Shown in pieces: positions 34,252 through 42,426 of a stretch of 64,000 bases of DNA. Numbering within the stretch: position 1 is the stretch's first letter; every line of letters begins with the position of its first letter. Below the pieces are notes generated by a model. The model saw only the letters and a list, made by a program, of their open reading frames with translations, made no database searches and was not told the DNA's origin. A program made the position numbers and the translations under genes. This DNA comes from Pseudomonas nicosulfuronedens (GTDB taxonomy: Bacteria > Pseudomonadota > Gammaproteobacteria > Pseudomonadales > Pseudomonadaceae). Location: contig NZ_SWDV01000009.1 of NCBI RefSeq assembly GCF_005877905.1, positions 1 to 64,000 of the forward strand, in the 5' to 3' direction.

Positions 34252-35614
34252 GGATCACCACCTGCGCGGTGGCTTCCACGCGGCCGGGCGTCACCGTGGG
34301 CATGCTGCCGAGGCTGAGCTTTTCCAGCCGGGCGCGGAAGGTTTCGCTGTACTGGGAGATACCGCCCACTTCACCGGTTTTGTTCGAGGCGTTGCCGATG
34401 ACCGGGTACCAGCCACGCGCTTCGGCGTTGCTGCCGTTGGCGGAGTCCTCGTTGGCCAGCAGGTTCATCGTGCTGCCGTTGCGCAGCAGGCGAATACCCA
34501 CACCCTGGGCCATGCCGGGTTCGCCGTAGCGGTCGGAGACCAGGTAGGACAGTCCGCCGCTGGCATTGACCAACCCAAGGCCGGAGGAAGCCGCCAGCGC
34601 CCCGGCCGAGACCTTGATGCCCAGCGCGGTGCCGCTGGTACCAGTCTGGCTGGTGCTAGGGGTGGTGCTGCTGAGTACGCCGCTCTGGCACTTGAAGTCG
34701 ACCTGGAAGGGCATCTCGCGGCTCGCCCCGGCGTTGATCTCACCGATGGAAATTGATGGGAACACCACGTGCGGCGTGACGTTGGTGACGGCGCAGGTCG
34801 GGTAGCGCTTGAGTGTGACATCGCCATACAGTCCGATGGCGCCCGGCCAGTTGTAATGCCAGCCGCTGTAGTTGCCGTAGTGGGTCTGGCCGACGTTGGG
34901 ATAGGCCAGCCCCGGCCCCTTGATGGCGATGTAGCCGGCGGGCTGGGTGCGGCCATACAGCTGCGATTTCGTATTCGGTGAGTAACCCTGGGTGCTTTCC
35001 AGCGGCGCCCTGAAGAGTTCGGCGCGCACCGCGCTGAGGTTCTTCGCCTTGACCAGCTGGTAACCGCGCGAGTCGATATCCAGCCCGCTCAACTGGCGCT
35101 CGCGCCAGACATCGGTGAAGTACTGGCCGGTTTCCACGTGGGTCAGGCGCAGCAGTACGTTGGGCCAGGCGGTGCGATAGGCGGCCTGCAGGCCGATGGA
35201 GTTGCCCACGCTGTCGCCGCCCTGGTACCAGCCGCTGTAGAGGTCGTCGCCGTTAGTGGAAAACATCTCGTATACCGCGTCTCCCGGCGCACAGCGGAAG
35301 AACACACGTTCGCTGTCGTAGCCGGCGGAGTTGCCATATTGGGTAATGGGTGACACGGCGCTGGCAATCAAGGTGCCGTCGGGCTGAAAGCTGGCATCGC
35401 TGACGTTGATTACGCTGGGCAGGCCGAGGGAGCCGTTGCAGGTATCGCAGGCGCCGTCGCCGGGCCACGCACCGGCCACGCCTTCACCAGGGCGGATCTG
35501 GTAAGTCAGGGTGGTGGTGGCGCTGCCCACGCCGGTGACCTTGTAGCAGGTAGCCCAGGCACTTGGCGCGAGCAGCAGGGTGAGCAGCGGCAGGCTGCGC
35601 AGGAGAGGGGTCAT
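34241..35614 (-). CDS. Fimbrial tip adhesin (CupX4-like)
   Basis: This 457-residue secreted protein has a signal peptide ending near APSAWA-TCY. A Cys-containing N-terminal region of about 280 residues is probably the receptor-binding domain. The C-terminal half has the pattern of a fimbrial pilin domain (TCAVTNVTPHVVFPSISIGEINAGASREMPFQVDFKC and the terminal VEATAQVVIRVQ strand). This two-domain layout is that of a tip adhesin incorporated by donor-strand exchange. The low-complexity STTPSTSQTGTSG linker is within the pilin-like half. It overlaps the usher gene by four bases (ATGA) and the downstream chaperone by 11. The ligand is unknown. Confidence 0.8.
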   Translation of the reverse strand: MTPLLRSLPLLTLLLAPSAWATCYKVTGVGSATTTLTYQIRPGEGVAGAWPGDGACDTCNGSLGLPSVINVSDASFQPDGTLIASAVSPITQYGNSAGYDSERVFFRCAPGDAVYEMFSTNGDDLYSGWYQGGDSVGNSIGLQAAYRTAWPNVLLRLTHVETGQYFTDVWRERQLSGLDIDSRGYQLVKAKNLSAVRAELFRAPLESTQGYSPNTKSQLYGRTQPAGYIAIKGPGLAYPNVGQTHYGNYSGWHYNWPGAIGLYGDVTLKRYPTCAVTNVTPHVVFPSISIGEINAGASREMPFQVDFKCQSGVLSSTTPSTSQTGTSGTALGIKVSAGALAASSGLGLVNASGGLSYLVSDRYGEPGMAQGVGIRLLRNGSTMNLLANEDSANGSNAEARGWYPVIGNASNKTGEVGGISQYSETFRARLEKLSLGSMPTVTPGRVEATAQVVIRVQ

Positions 35615-38202
35615 GAGGCCTCCGGTAGGCAGGTAGCCTGCAGGCGGATCAGTACCTGGTCGACATCGGCGCCCTTGAGATCATACGGCAGCAGACAGCC
35701 GTCTTCCGGGCGTTCGCCCCACTTCACGCGCAGTTGGCCTTTCTCGCCTTCCGCGCGGGCATAGACCTGGCCGCCCTGGCCGACCATGCCGATGTTCACG
35801 CCATTGCCATCGAGCACGTCGGCCCCCAGCGGCAACGGCTGGCCATCGGGCAGCCTGGCCTGGATCAGGAGCGGGTGGCCGGTGAGGGTCTTGAACTCGA
35901 CATGCACGGCCGCGCCGGCGTAGGGGGCGATCTTGCGTTCGGTCTCCACCAGTTCGGCGTTCTCGTCGATGCCTTGCGGGTCGAGGCTGATCGGGTTGTA
36001 GCGGTAGGGCGAGAGCGAAGGCACGACGGCATAGCCGTTGCTGTCCACCCGCGCGCCCTGGCCGCCGCGCACACCGGCGCCGCTGGCGCCCTTGGCTTCC
36101 ACCAGGGCGAAGGTGTCGCCGACGTAAGGCCCGAAGGTCAGGCCGCCGCTGTGAAGCACCGCTGCGCCGCGCATGCCGCCGTTGATCTGGCGGTAGCTGG
36201 AGCTTTCGGCGTAGCCGGCGTTGAAGGTGGCGACCGAGGTCTGCTGCTGCATGCTGCCGTTGAAATCTGTGCCCTGGCCTTCGCTGTCGCGCCCGGCGGA
36301 GAGGGCGTAGCTCAGGGTGCGGTCCTCGCCCAGGGTGCCGTTGAGGCCGGTCTGGTAAGTGCTGCCGCTGGTGTCGCCGCTACGCCGCGAGGCCATGGCG
36401 CTGAGGTTCGGTGCGCGGCTGGTGGAGCCCAGCGGCATGGAGACGCTCAGGGTCAGGGTGTTGTTACGGTTGCTGCCGTGTTGCAGGTTGTACTGCGGCG
36501 GCTGGGACGGGTCGTAATCGTCGTTCACGTCGCGGTACCAGGTGGTCTGCTGGCGCGAGTAGGAGAGGTTGTAGCTGAGCTGGCGCCAGATGTTGGAGTA
36601 GCCGACCTGCAATTGGGAGTCGCGGCTCTTGCCGTCGTAGTAGTCGGCGGTGGAGCCGGACAGGTAGAGGTTGCCGTACTGCCCCAGGCCCTGGTTGACC
36701 AGCAGGGTGAACTGGTTGCGCTGCTTGTAGCTGCTCGAGTCCCAGCTCTCGCCGTGGTCGTCGGCATCGCGGGCGGAAAGTGCGTCGCCCAGATCGCGAT
36801 AGCCCTCGGTAGAGTAGCGGTAGCCGGCGAGGGTCAGGGTGGTCTGGGTCGGCTGGAAGGTCCGGCTGTAGTTCAGGCCGACGCGCCAGCCCTGCTTGCG
36901 CTGGTTGTTCTCCACCGTGGCGCTGGAGAAGGTGGTGTTCATGCCGAAGGCGCCGTAGGGCGTGGCCAGCACGCCGCCACCGAGCAGGGCCAGGTAGTCC
37001 TCGGCGACGCGGGCGCCGAGGTTGGCGGTGAGGGCGTTGGTCAGGCCGCGCTGGTAGGTCAGGTCGCCGAACAGATCGTTGCCGTCACCGTACTGGCGCG
37101 CCTGGCCGACCGTGGCGCTGTAGCGCGACAGGCCGGGACGCATGGATTCGGGCACGGCGGAAAAGGGCACGGAGAAGCGCGAGACGCTGCCGTCGGCCTC
37201 GATCACCTGCACGTCCAGATCGCCGTCGTAGGCCGTGCCGTAGAGGTCGTCGATGACGAAGGGGCCGGGCGCCACGGTGGTCTCATGGATCTTCCGACCA
37301 TTCTGGCTGATCACTACCCGCGCATTGGTGTTGGCGGTGCCACGCACTTGTGGCGCGTACTGGCGCTGCGAGTCGGGCAGCATGCGGTCGTCGGTGGCCA
37401 GGCGCACGCCGCGATAGCCCAGGCTGCCGAACAGGTTGCCTTCGGTATAGCTGTCGCCCAGGGTCAGCTCGCTGCGTATGCCGGGCAACGCGCGTTGGGC
37501 ATAGGTGCGGATGCTGTTCCAGTCACTGCGGGTGTTTCCCGCGTAGCTGGAATAGGTGTAGTTGGACTGGTGGCGCAGGCGCCACAGGCCGAGGTTCACA
37601 CCGCCATTCAGGCCGAGGTAGCCGTAGTCCGAGTCACCGCCGCTGCCGGAGTCGTCGAAACTGGAGCGGTAGAGGTTGGCGTCGTAGTTGACGAAGCCCA
37701 TGGTGCTGCCGGCGTCCCATTCCTCCGGGCTGACATAGCCGCGCGGCTTGATGTCGAGCAGCGCCTGGGGCACCGAGAGGTCCAGGCGCAGGCGCGCGGT
37801 ATCGAGGTTCCAGGTCGAGTCGGGCAGGCGCTCGCTCAGCCAGTGGCAGATCCCCTGGTCGTCCTTGCCGGCCTTCGGGTCGGGGCGCGCACCCAGGCTC
37901 TGGCGCAGGAAACGCTCGCTGAAGCAGGGCTCGGCGCGCTCGCCACGCTGACGCAGTTCCACTTCGGCACGGGTGGCGTACTGACCGTTGAGATAGAGAT
38001 CGACGTGGTAGGTACCGGGGTCCACCTGATCGGCGCGGTTGAATCGCTCCAGGCTGCCGCCGGCCAGTCCCGAGCCCATCAGCAGGCTGTCGTCGAAGCG
38101 ATAGTCCGCATCGCCCTGGGCCAGGCCCGCGACCACCATGGTGAGGGTTCCGAGGGCGAAGGGCAGCAGCGGTCCGTGGTTGGCGTCAACGCGGCAGGTC
38201 AT
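35611..38202 (-). CDS. Outer-membrane fimbrial usher (CupX3-like)
   Basis: This 863-residue FimD/PapC-family usher has the N-terminal chaperone-binding domain (YRFDDSLLMGSGL, DLYLNGQY), a 24-strand barrel with the plug domain (GRKIHETTVAPGPFVIDDL) and C-terminal domains (GQGGQVYARAEGEKGQLRVKWGE, CLLPYDL). It assembles subunits and exports the fimbria through the outer membrane. Length is normal for a Cup usher. It overlaps the first chaperone gene by 17 bases and the adhesin by four, so the whole operon is translationally coupled. The signal peptide is in residues 1-29. Confidence 0.95.
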   Translation of the reverse strand: MTCRVDANHGPLLPFALGTLTMVVAGLAQGDADYRFDDSLLMGSGLAGGSLERFNRADQVDPGTYHVDLYLNGQYATRAEVELRQRGERAEPCFSERFLRQSLGARPDPKAGKDDQGICHWLSERLPDSTWNLDTARLRLDLSVPQALLDIKPRGYVSPEEWDAGSTMGFVNYDANLYRSSFDDSGSGGDSDYGYLGLNGGVNLGLWRLRHQSNYTYSSYAGNTRSDWNSIRTYAQRALPGIRSELTLGDSYTEGNLFGSLGYRGVRLATDDRMLPDSQRQYAPQVRGTANTNARVVISQNGRKIHETTVAPGPFVIDDLYGTAYDGDLDVQVIEADGSVSRFSVPFSAVPESMRPGLSRYSATVGQARQYGDGNDLFGDLTYQRGLTNALTANLGARVAEDYLALLGGGVLATPYGAFGMNTTFSSATVENNQRKQGWRVGLNYSRTFQPTQTTLTLAGYRYSTEGYRDLGDALSARDADDHGESWDSSSYKQRNQFTLLVNQGLGQYGNLYLSGSTADYYDGKSRDSQLQVGYSNIWRQLSYNLSYSRQQTTWYRDVNDDYDPSQPPQYNLQHGSNRNNTLTLSVSMPLGSTSRAPNLSAMASRRSGDTSGSTYQTGLNGTLGEDRTLSYALSAGRDSEGQGTDFNGSMQQQTSVATFNAGYAESSSYRQINGGMRGAAVLHSGGLTFGPYVGDTFALVEAKGASGAGVRGGQGARVDSNGYAVVPSLSPYRYNPISLDPQGIDENAELVETERKIAPYAGAAVHVEFKTLTGHPLLIQARLPDGQPLPLGADVLDGNGVNIGMVGQGGQVYARAEGEKGQLRVKWGERPEDGCLLPYDLKGADVDQVLIRLQATCLPEAS

Positions 38203-38938
38203 GGCGAAGTTCCACTCTTGCGCCGTAGTCGTTGATCAGCAGGGCGGACAGTCGCACGTTGCCGGCAGGCAGGGCGGAGGCTTTTTCCGCTCGCCACTGG
38301 GCCTGGCCCATGGGCGCGACCATGCTCGGCTGCAGCTTCCACTGGCGCTCGCCGACGCTGAGCGTCGCGCCGCCGAAGGAGGCGTGGTAGCCGGTGGGGT
38401 TCTCGACCTTCACGCTCCAGCCGTCACTGCTCTGCACCAGGGAGAAGCGCAGCTTCTCGGGCAGTTGCTCCGGGTTGCCGGCGATGGCCGCTGGGCGATA
38501 GAACAGCTTCAGGCGGTTGCGCAGCATCAGCAGCATCTGGTTCTGCTCGGCCTTGGCGGCGTTGCGTGGCGGAATCTGCAGCACATTGAGGTGGAACAGC
38601 GATTCGCGGTCCTGGGGCAGCCCGGAGCCGGTGTAGAGGATGCGCAGGGTCTGGCCGCTGCCGGGCGCCATGCGCGACACGGAAGGGTTGACCACGAAGG
38701 GGGCCTTGGCGGTGTCCGGCGTGGAGGCAGGATCGTTGACGTCGATCCAGGCCTGGATGACGTTGGGGAAACCGTCCTTGTTGGTCAGTTGCACGGTCTT
38801 CTCCCGGGCATCGCCGGGGTAGATGACGCGGGTGCCGGTGATCACCACGCTGGCCTGGGCGAGCGTGGCGGTGAAGGATGCCAGCAGGGCGAGCGCGAGC
38901 GTCGCCGCGCGGAGCGGGCGCAGTGGGAGGGCGTTCAT
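38186..38938 (-). CDS. Cup-type fimbrial chaperone (first chaperone, CupX2-like)
   Basis: This 250-residue PapD-like periplasmic chaperone has a signal peptide to about residue 29 (FTATLAQA-SVV), conserved Arg in GTRVIYPG and Lys in LRNRLKLFYRP, and the G1 donor strand in between. The ATG at 38938 lies six bases after AGGTGA and is preferred over the GTG three codons upstream. It follows the major pilin gene after a gap of about 100 bases that contains a stem-loop, and overlaps the usher gene by 17 bases. Confidence 0.92.
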   Translation of the reverse strand: MNALPLRPLRAATLALALLASFTATLAQASVVITGTRVIYPGDAREKTVQLTNKDGFPNVIQAWIDVNDPASTPDTAKAPFVVNPSVSRMAPGSGQTLRILYTGSGLPQDRESLFHLNVLQIPPRNAAKAEQNQMLLMLRNRLKLFYRPAAIAGNPEQLPEKLRFSLVQSSDGWSVKVENPTGYHASFGGATLSVGERQWKLQPSMVAPMGQAQWRAEKASALPAGNVRLSALLINDYGARVELRHDLPR

Positions 38939-39008
38939 CCGGTTCACCTGTCTTGTCGCATCGTTCGGGGCGTGATCACGCCTGAACGATGCTGTGCAAT
39001 GCGAGAAG

Positions 39009-39031
39009 GCGGCACCGGGGGGCGGTGCCGC
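39009..39031. other. Stem-loop after the major pilin gene
   Basis: GCGGCACCG and CGGTGCCGC form a perfect nine-base-pair stem with a five-base loop, located just after the pilin stop and before the chaperone gene. There is no T tract, so it is more likely a message-stabilising or partial attenuation element that leaves pilin message in excess of the downstream genes. Confidence 0.5.
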
Positions 39032-39037
39032 GGGGTA

Positions 39038-39583
39038 TCACTCGTAACGCAGGGTGTAGGTCACCGAGCCGAGCACCGGGCCGGGAGTCACGGAGGTCGC
39101 CTCGGAGATGTACTGCACCGCGTAGTCGTAGCTGGCATCGGTCTGGCCGTCGGCCAGGACGATGTCACCGGCTTCTACGGCCGCGCCGCCAGCCAGGTTC
39201 ACCGGGGTGCCGGCCGGACCATCGAGCAGTTGCAGGGCTACGCCGGTGGCGCCGCCCGAAGCGGTGTTGGTCAGGTTGCCGGAGGCGGTGGCGTTGGTGG
39301 CCTGGAACAGGGTGGTGAAGTGCTCGTCCGCACCACTGGGTGCGGCACAACCGGTCAGCTGCAGGGTGAAGCTGGTCTCGCCGGTGGTCTGGCCGACGGA
39401 GCCGTTCAGGGCGCTGACCGGCACGCTGTCGAGGATGACGGTCGGGTCAGTGTTGCCATCGACTACGGCCGAGCAGGTCTGGTCGGTCACTTCACCGCTG
39501 AAGTTGATGGTGTTGGCGGCGAAGGCAAAGCCCGGCACAGCGAGGGCGGCTGCGACAGCCAGGGCGGTTGCGTGAAGTTTCAT
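39038..39583 (-). CDS. Major fimbrial subunit (CupX1-like pilin)
   Basis: This 181-residue chaperone-usher pilin has a signal peptide (MKLHATALAVAAALAV, cleavage about AFA-ANT). Two Cys (C37 in DQTCSAV, C79 in LTGCAAP) make the conserved disulfide, and the C-terminal strand ends in SVTYTLRYE with the penultimate Tyr typical of fimbrial subunits. NTINFSGEVTDQTC is the donor strand segment. The start at 39583 (MKLH) has GGAG nine bases upstream; an ATG five codons earlier (39598) is possible. It is the first gene of the Cup operon. The region upstream to 39771 is shared with a divergent promoter and should contain the RcsB-responsive promoter, but I could not identify a specific box. Confidence 0.9.
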   Translation of the reverse strand: MKLHATALAVAAALAVPGFAFAANTINFSGEVTDQTCSAVVDGNTDPTVILDSVPVSALNGSVGQTTGETSFTLQLTGCAAPSGADEHFTTLFQATNATASGNLTNTASGGATGVALQLLDGPAGTPVNLAGGAAVEAGDIVLADGQTDASYDYAVQYISEATSVTPGPVLGSVTYTLRYE

Positions 39584-39771
39584 TCTCTTGAGCTCCATGG
39601 TCAGGGTTTTTTTCCCACGGTTATCTTCCCTTCGCAGCGTGCGGAACTCTCTGAGACGAATCTGAAAACTCAAGCCCTCACCTGACGGGCGGCTCCAGGG
39701 CCGTGCCAGAGCCGCTCTTCACCGTCATGGGGTGGTGTTATCGGACTGCGCGCAAAAAACTTTCCCCAGCC

Positions 39772-39798
39772 TGTCGATTCCCGCCCGTGCGCTTCGAC
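39772..39798 (+). promoter_or_regulatory. Candidate ECF42-dependent promoter
   Basis: TGTCGA at 39772 and CGAC at 39795, separated by 17 bases, match the -35 (TGTCGA) and -10 (CGA/TC) elements reported for ECF42 sigma factors. The site is about 40 bases upstream of a DGPF-type gene whose downstream neighbours include an ECF42 sigma factor. This is the only such pair I noticed near the operon. Confidence 0.65.
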
Positions 39799-39838
39799 TA
39801 TGAGGTAACTGCAAACGCACAGCGCCCCGGAGACGGCC

Positions 39839-40207
39839 ATGAAGTACCTCTGTCTGATCTATGTGGATGACGAGCGCCTGTCGAGCCTGTCCGAGCCCCA
39901 GTATCGACGCCTGATGGACGAGTGCTTCGCCAACGACGAATACCAGCGGCGCGCCGGCCGGGTGCTTGCCTCGGAGGCGCTGGAAACGGTGGAGACCGCG
40001 ACAACGCTGCGCCATGGCGCGGCCGGACTGTCGATCACCGATGGGCCGTTTGCCGAGACCCGTGAATACCTGGGCGGCTTCGTGCTGATCGACGCCCGAG
40101 ACCTCAATGAGGCGCTGCAGATCGCCCAGCGGATTCCCAGCGGCCGCCTGGGCGCGGTGGAGGTCCGCCCGGTGCGCGACTGGGACCGTTACTTCGCCGG
40201 GCGCTGA
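39839..40207 (+). CDS. YCII/DGPF-domain protein
   Basis: This 122-residue ferredoxin-like-fold protein has the DGPF signature (SITDGPFAETREYLGGFVLIDA) that marks the DGPF subgroup of YCII-related proteins; MKYLCLIYVDDERL is the typical N-terminus. DGPF genes are the hallmark partners and targets of ECF42 sigma factors, and the sigma gene is 2.2 kb downstream on the same strand. Biochemical function is unknown. GGAG lies six bases before the ATG, and a candidate ECF42 promoter lies about 40 bases upstream. Confidence 0.88.
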   Translation: MKYLCLIYVDDERLSSLSEPQYRRLMDECFANDEYQRRAGRVLASEALETVETATTLRHGAAGLSITDGPFAETREYLGGFVLIDARDLNEALQIAQRIPSGRLGAVEVRPVRDWDRYFAGR

Positions 40208-40247
40208 GGCCCGGCTCTTCAAGTGATAACTACGTCAGGAGGATGTG

Positions 40248-40778
40248 ATGCTGAAGTGGATCGGGTTGGTGGTGGTACTGGCCGTAGTGGTGGTCCTGGT
40301 GCTGGCGGCGAATCGCCCGGGCACCTTCCGCGTGGAGCGCACTGCGCGCATCCAGGCGCCGCCGGAAAAGGTCCAGGGCTATATCGAGGACTTCCACCAG
40401 TGGGGGCGATGGTCGCCCTACGAGAAGCTCGACCCGCAGATGCAGCGCAGCTTTTCCGGCGCCGAGAAGGGTCGTGGCGCAGTGTACGCCTGGTCAGGCA
40501 ATGGCAAGGCGGGCGCCGGGCGGATGGAAATCGTCGAGAACGATCCCGGCAGCCGCACCACCATTGCCCTGGATTTCCTCAAGCCGTTCAAGGCCAGCAA
40601 CACCGCCGAATTCACTCTGGTGCCGCGCGAGGGTGGCACCGAGGTGACCTGGGCGATGTTCGGCCCGGTGCCCTTCGTGGCGAAGATCATGCACCTGTTC
40701 ATCGACGTGGACCGCATGGTCGGCAAGGACTTCGAGGCGGGCCTGGCCAACCTCAAGGTGCTGGCCGAGAAGGGCTGA
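40248..40778 (+). CDS. SRPBCC/polyketide-cyclase-like protein with membrane anchor
   Basis: This 176-residue protein has one N-terminal membrane helix (GLVVVLAVVVVLVLAANR) and an SRPBCC (START-like) domain: VERTARIQAPPEKVQGYIEDFHQWGRWSPYE at the start and the long C-terminal helix. Such domains bind hydrophobic ligands. AGGAGG sits five bases before the ATG at 40248. The anchor is probably oriented with the ligand-binding domain in the periplasm (inference from the charge pattern). It is the second gene of the DGPF-ECF42 operon. Confidence 0.82.
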   Translation: MLKWIGLVVVLAVVVVLVLAANRPGTFRVERTARIQAPPEKVQGYIEDFHQWGRWSPYEKLDPQMQRSFSGAEKGRGAVYAWSGNGKAGAGRMEIVENDPGSRTTIALDFLKPFKASNTAEFTLVPREGGTEVTWAMFGPVPFVAKIMHLFIDVDRMVGKDFEAGLANLKVLAEKG

Positions 40779-40807
40779 TGCAAGCCGCAACCCGAAGGAG
40801 GTGAGCC

Positions 40808-40960
40808 ATGTGCCCTCTGTGCGTATCGACCCTGACGCTGGCCGTGACCAGCGTTCTTTCCGCCGGCGGCGTCAGCGCATTCGCCGTCACCCGCCTGCGC
40901 GGCAAGCGCCGCGTCCGGCCCCACGAGCAACGGGAGCTTCCCCAGGAGCGTGCGCTATGA
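40808..40960 (+). CDS. Small CPLC-motif membrane-type peptide (50 aa)
   Basis: This 50-residue frame begins MCPLCVSTLTLAVTSVLSAG, with a CxxC motif at the very N-terminus, one hydrophobic segment, then a basic tail (RLRGKRRVRPHEQR). A very strong AAGGAGGTGA site lies just before the ATG, and its stop overlaps the ATG of the DUF899 gene by four bases. These two facts make it a convincing gene despite its size. I recall similar small unnamed proteins beside DUF899 genes but cannot name a family. It may be a membrane-bound thiol peptide working with the thioredoxin-like DUF899 protein (inference). Confidence 0.65.
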   Translation: MCPLCVSTLTLAVTSVLSAGGVSAFAVTRLRGKRRVRPHEQRELPQERAL

Positions 40961-41739
40961 AACTGGCCAACCAGGACTTTCCTCGCGTGGTCTCCCCGGC
41001 TGCCTGGCGGCAGGCGCGCATTCGCCTGCTGGAACAGGAAAAGGCCGCGACCCACGCCCGCGACGCGCTCAGCGCCCAACGCCGCGAACTGCCGGTGGTG
41101 CGCCTCGACAAGGACTACCGCTTCGAAGGCCCGCACGGTCCGCTACGACTGCTCGATCTGTTCGAGGACCGTCCGCAGCTGATTGTCTACCACTTCATGT
41201 TCCACCGCGACACGGGGCTGGGCTGTGAAGGCTGCTCCTTCCTCATCGACAATATCGGCCGGCTGGAGCACCTGCATGCGCGTGGCACCACCTTCGCCAT
41301 GGTCTCCCGCGCGTCGCTGGAGGAGATCGCGCCGTTCCGCGCCCGCATGGGCTGGCAATTCCCCTGGTACTCATCGCTGGGCAGCGACTTCAACTACGAC
41401 TTCCACGTCAGCGTCGACGAGGCCATCGCCCCGGTGGAATACAACTATCGTGACAAGGCAGAGCTGGAGCGCCTCGGCCAGGACTACCACGTACGCGGAG
41501 AGCAGCCGGGTATGAGCGTATTCCTGCGCGACGGCGAGCAGATCTTCCACAGCTACTCGACCTACGGCCGGGGGCTGGAGGCGCCGCTATTCACCTATCA
41601 CCTGCTCGACCTCACCCCGCTGGGGCGCGGCGAGGGCTGGGGGGGTATGCCCGACTACCAGGGCAAGGGCCTGAACTGGACGCGCTTCCACGACGACTAC
41701 GACCAAGTCCCGCCGCCGCACAGCTGCTGCGGTTCCTGA
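40957..41739 (+). CDS. DUF899 thioredoxin-like protein
   Basis: This 260-residue protein of the DUF899 family, which has a thioredoxin-like fold, has the hallmark YHFMFHRDTGLGCEGCSFLID (about 79-99) with a CxxC-like GCEGCS motif, MVSRASLEEIAPFRARMGW and a C-terminal CCGS. It probably handles thiol or peroxide chemistry, but no activity is established. It is translationally coupled to the upstream 50-residue gene and part of the ECF42-linked operon. Confidence 0.85.
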   Translation: MKLANQDFPRVVSPAAWRQARIRLLEQEKAATHARDALSAQRRELPVVRLDKDYRFEGPHGPLRLLDLFEDRPQLIVYHFMFHRDTGLGCEGCSFLIDNIGRLEHLHARGTTFAMVSRASLEEIAPFRARMGWQFPWYSSLGSDFNYDFHVSVDEAIAPVEYNYRDKAELERLGQDYHVRGEQPGMSVFLRDGEQIFHSYSTYGRGLEAPLFTYHLLDLTPLGRGEGWGGMPDYQGKGLNWTRFHDDYDQVPPPHSCCGS

Positions 41740-41765
41740 TCCGCCATCAGAACGAGGAGAACCCC

Positions 41766-42209
41766 ATGACTGCCGCTGAAAAGAACGCCGCCCACGCCGA
41801 ACTTCACGCGCTGCTGGAGAGCTGGCTGAAGGCCGTCCGCGCCTCCGACGTGGAAGGCATCACTCGCCACTACACCCGCGATATCCTCGCCTTCGATGCG
41901 GTGAAACAACTGCAGTTCAAGGGCGTCGAGGCCTACGCCAGCCATTGGCGCGACTGCACGCAGATGTGCAGGGAACCTACTTTCGAGATACAGGAACTGA
42001 GCTTCGAGGGTGGAAGTGGGGAGACGGCCTTCGGGCACTATCTCGCCTACTGTGGCGGCACCGATGACAAGGGCCAGCACAACGCCTCCTGGGCGCGCGT
42101 CTCGGTTGGACTGCGACGTGAAGCGGGACAGTGGAAGATCGCCCATGAGCACTTCTCGATTCCCTTCGATCCAGCCACGGGGCAGTTGTTGTTCGATGCC
42201 AAGCCCTGA
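41766..42209 (+). CDS. SnoaL/NTF2-like (SgcJ/YybH-type) protein
   Basis: This 147-residue alpha+beta barrel protein of the NTF2-like superfamily shows ELHALLESWLKAVRASDVEGITRHYTRDILAFD at the N-terminus and WARVSVGLRREAGQWKIAHEHFSIPF at the C-terminus, the pattern of the SgcJ/EcaC/YybH group. Proteins of this group often bind small hydrophobic compounds or act as isomerases, but the function here is unknown. An AACGAGGAG site precedes the ATG. It is followed by a REP pair and then the sigma factor gene. Confidence 0.82.
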   Translation: MTAAEKNAAHAELHALLESWLKAVRASDVEGITRHYTRDILAFDAVKQLQFKGVEAYASHWRDCTQMCREPTFEIQELSFEGGSGETAFGHYLAYCGGTDDKGQHNASWARVSVGLRREAGQWKIAHEHFSIPFDPATGQLLFDAKP

Positions 42210-42224
42210 CCTCGACCTCGACTT

Positions 42225-42304
42225 GGAGGAGCGAGCTTGCTCGCCAACGCATTTCCCGGCAGCACCGGCGTGAAGCGGGTTCGCGAGCAAGCTCGCTCCT
42301 ACAG
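42225..42304. repeat. Inverted REP pair (REPIN-like)
   Basis: The left arm contains GGAGCGAGCTTGCTCGCC and the right arm GCGAGCAAGCTCGCTCCTAC. These are inverted copies of the common Pseudomonas REP palindrome, separated by about 30 bases. They lie between the SnoaL-like gene and the sigma factor gene and may separate their messages. Confidence 0.85.
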
Positions 42305-42426
42305 GGGGGCGCCATCTGAAACACCCCGCAACCCTCTCGGGCTGAACACCCGTCCGATGATTTCCCACCGCGACGAAAACCCGTGCAGGATAGGCAGACC
42401 TCCCACGCCAAGGATCATCGGCCCGC

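Noticed and set aside
35734-38235. Open frame of over 800 codons on the plus strand opposite the usher gene
   Set aside because: The translation is Val/Ala/Gly/His-rich and domain-free; the usher on the other strand is a complete family member.
25297-39583. Fimbrial/signalling block as a recent genomic island
   Set aside because: No integrase, tRNA, direct repeats or visible change in base composition at its edges; only the gene content resembles an island.
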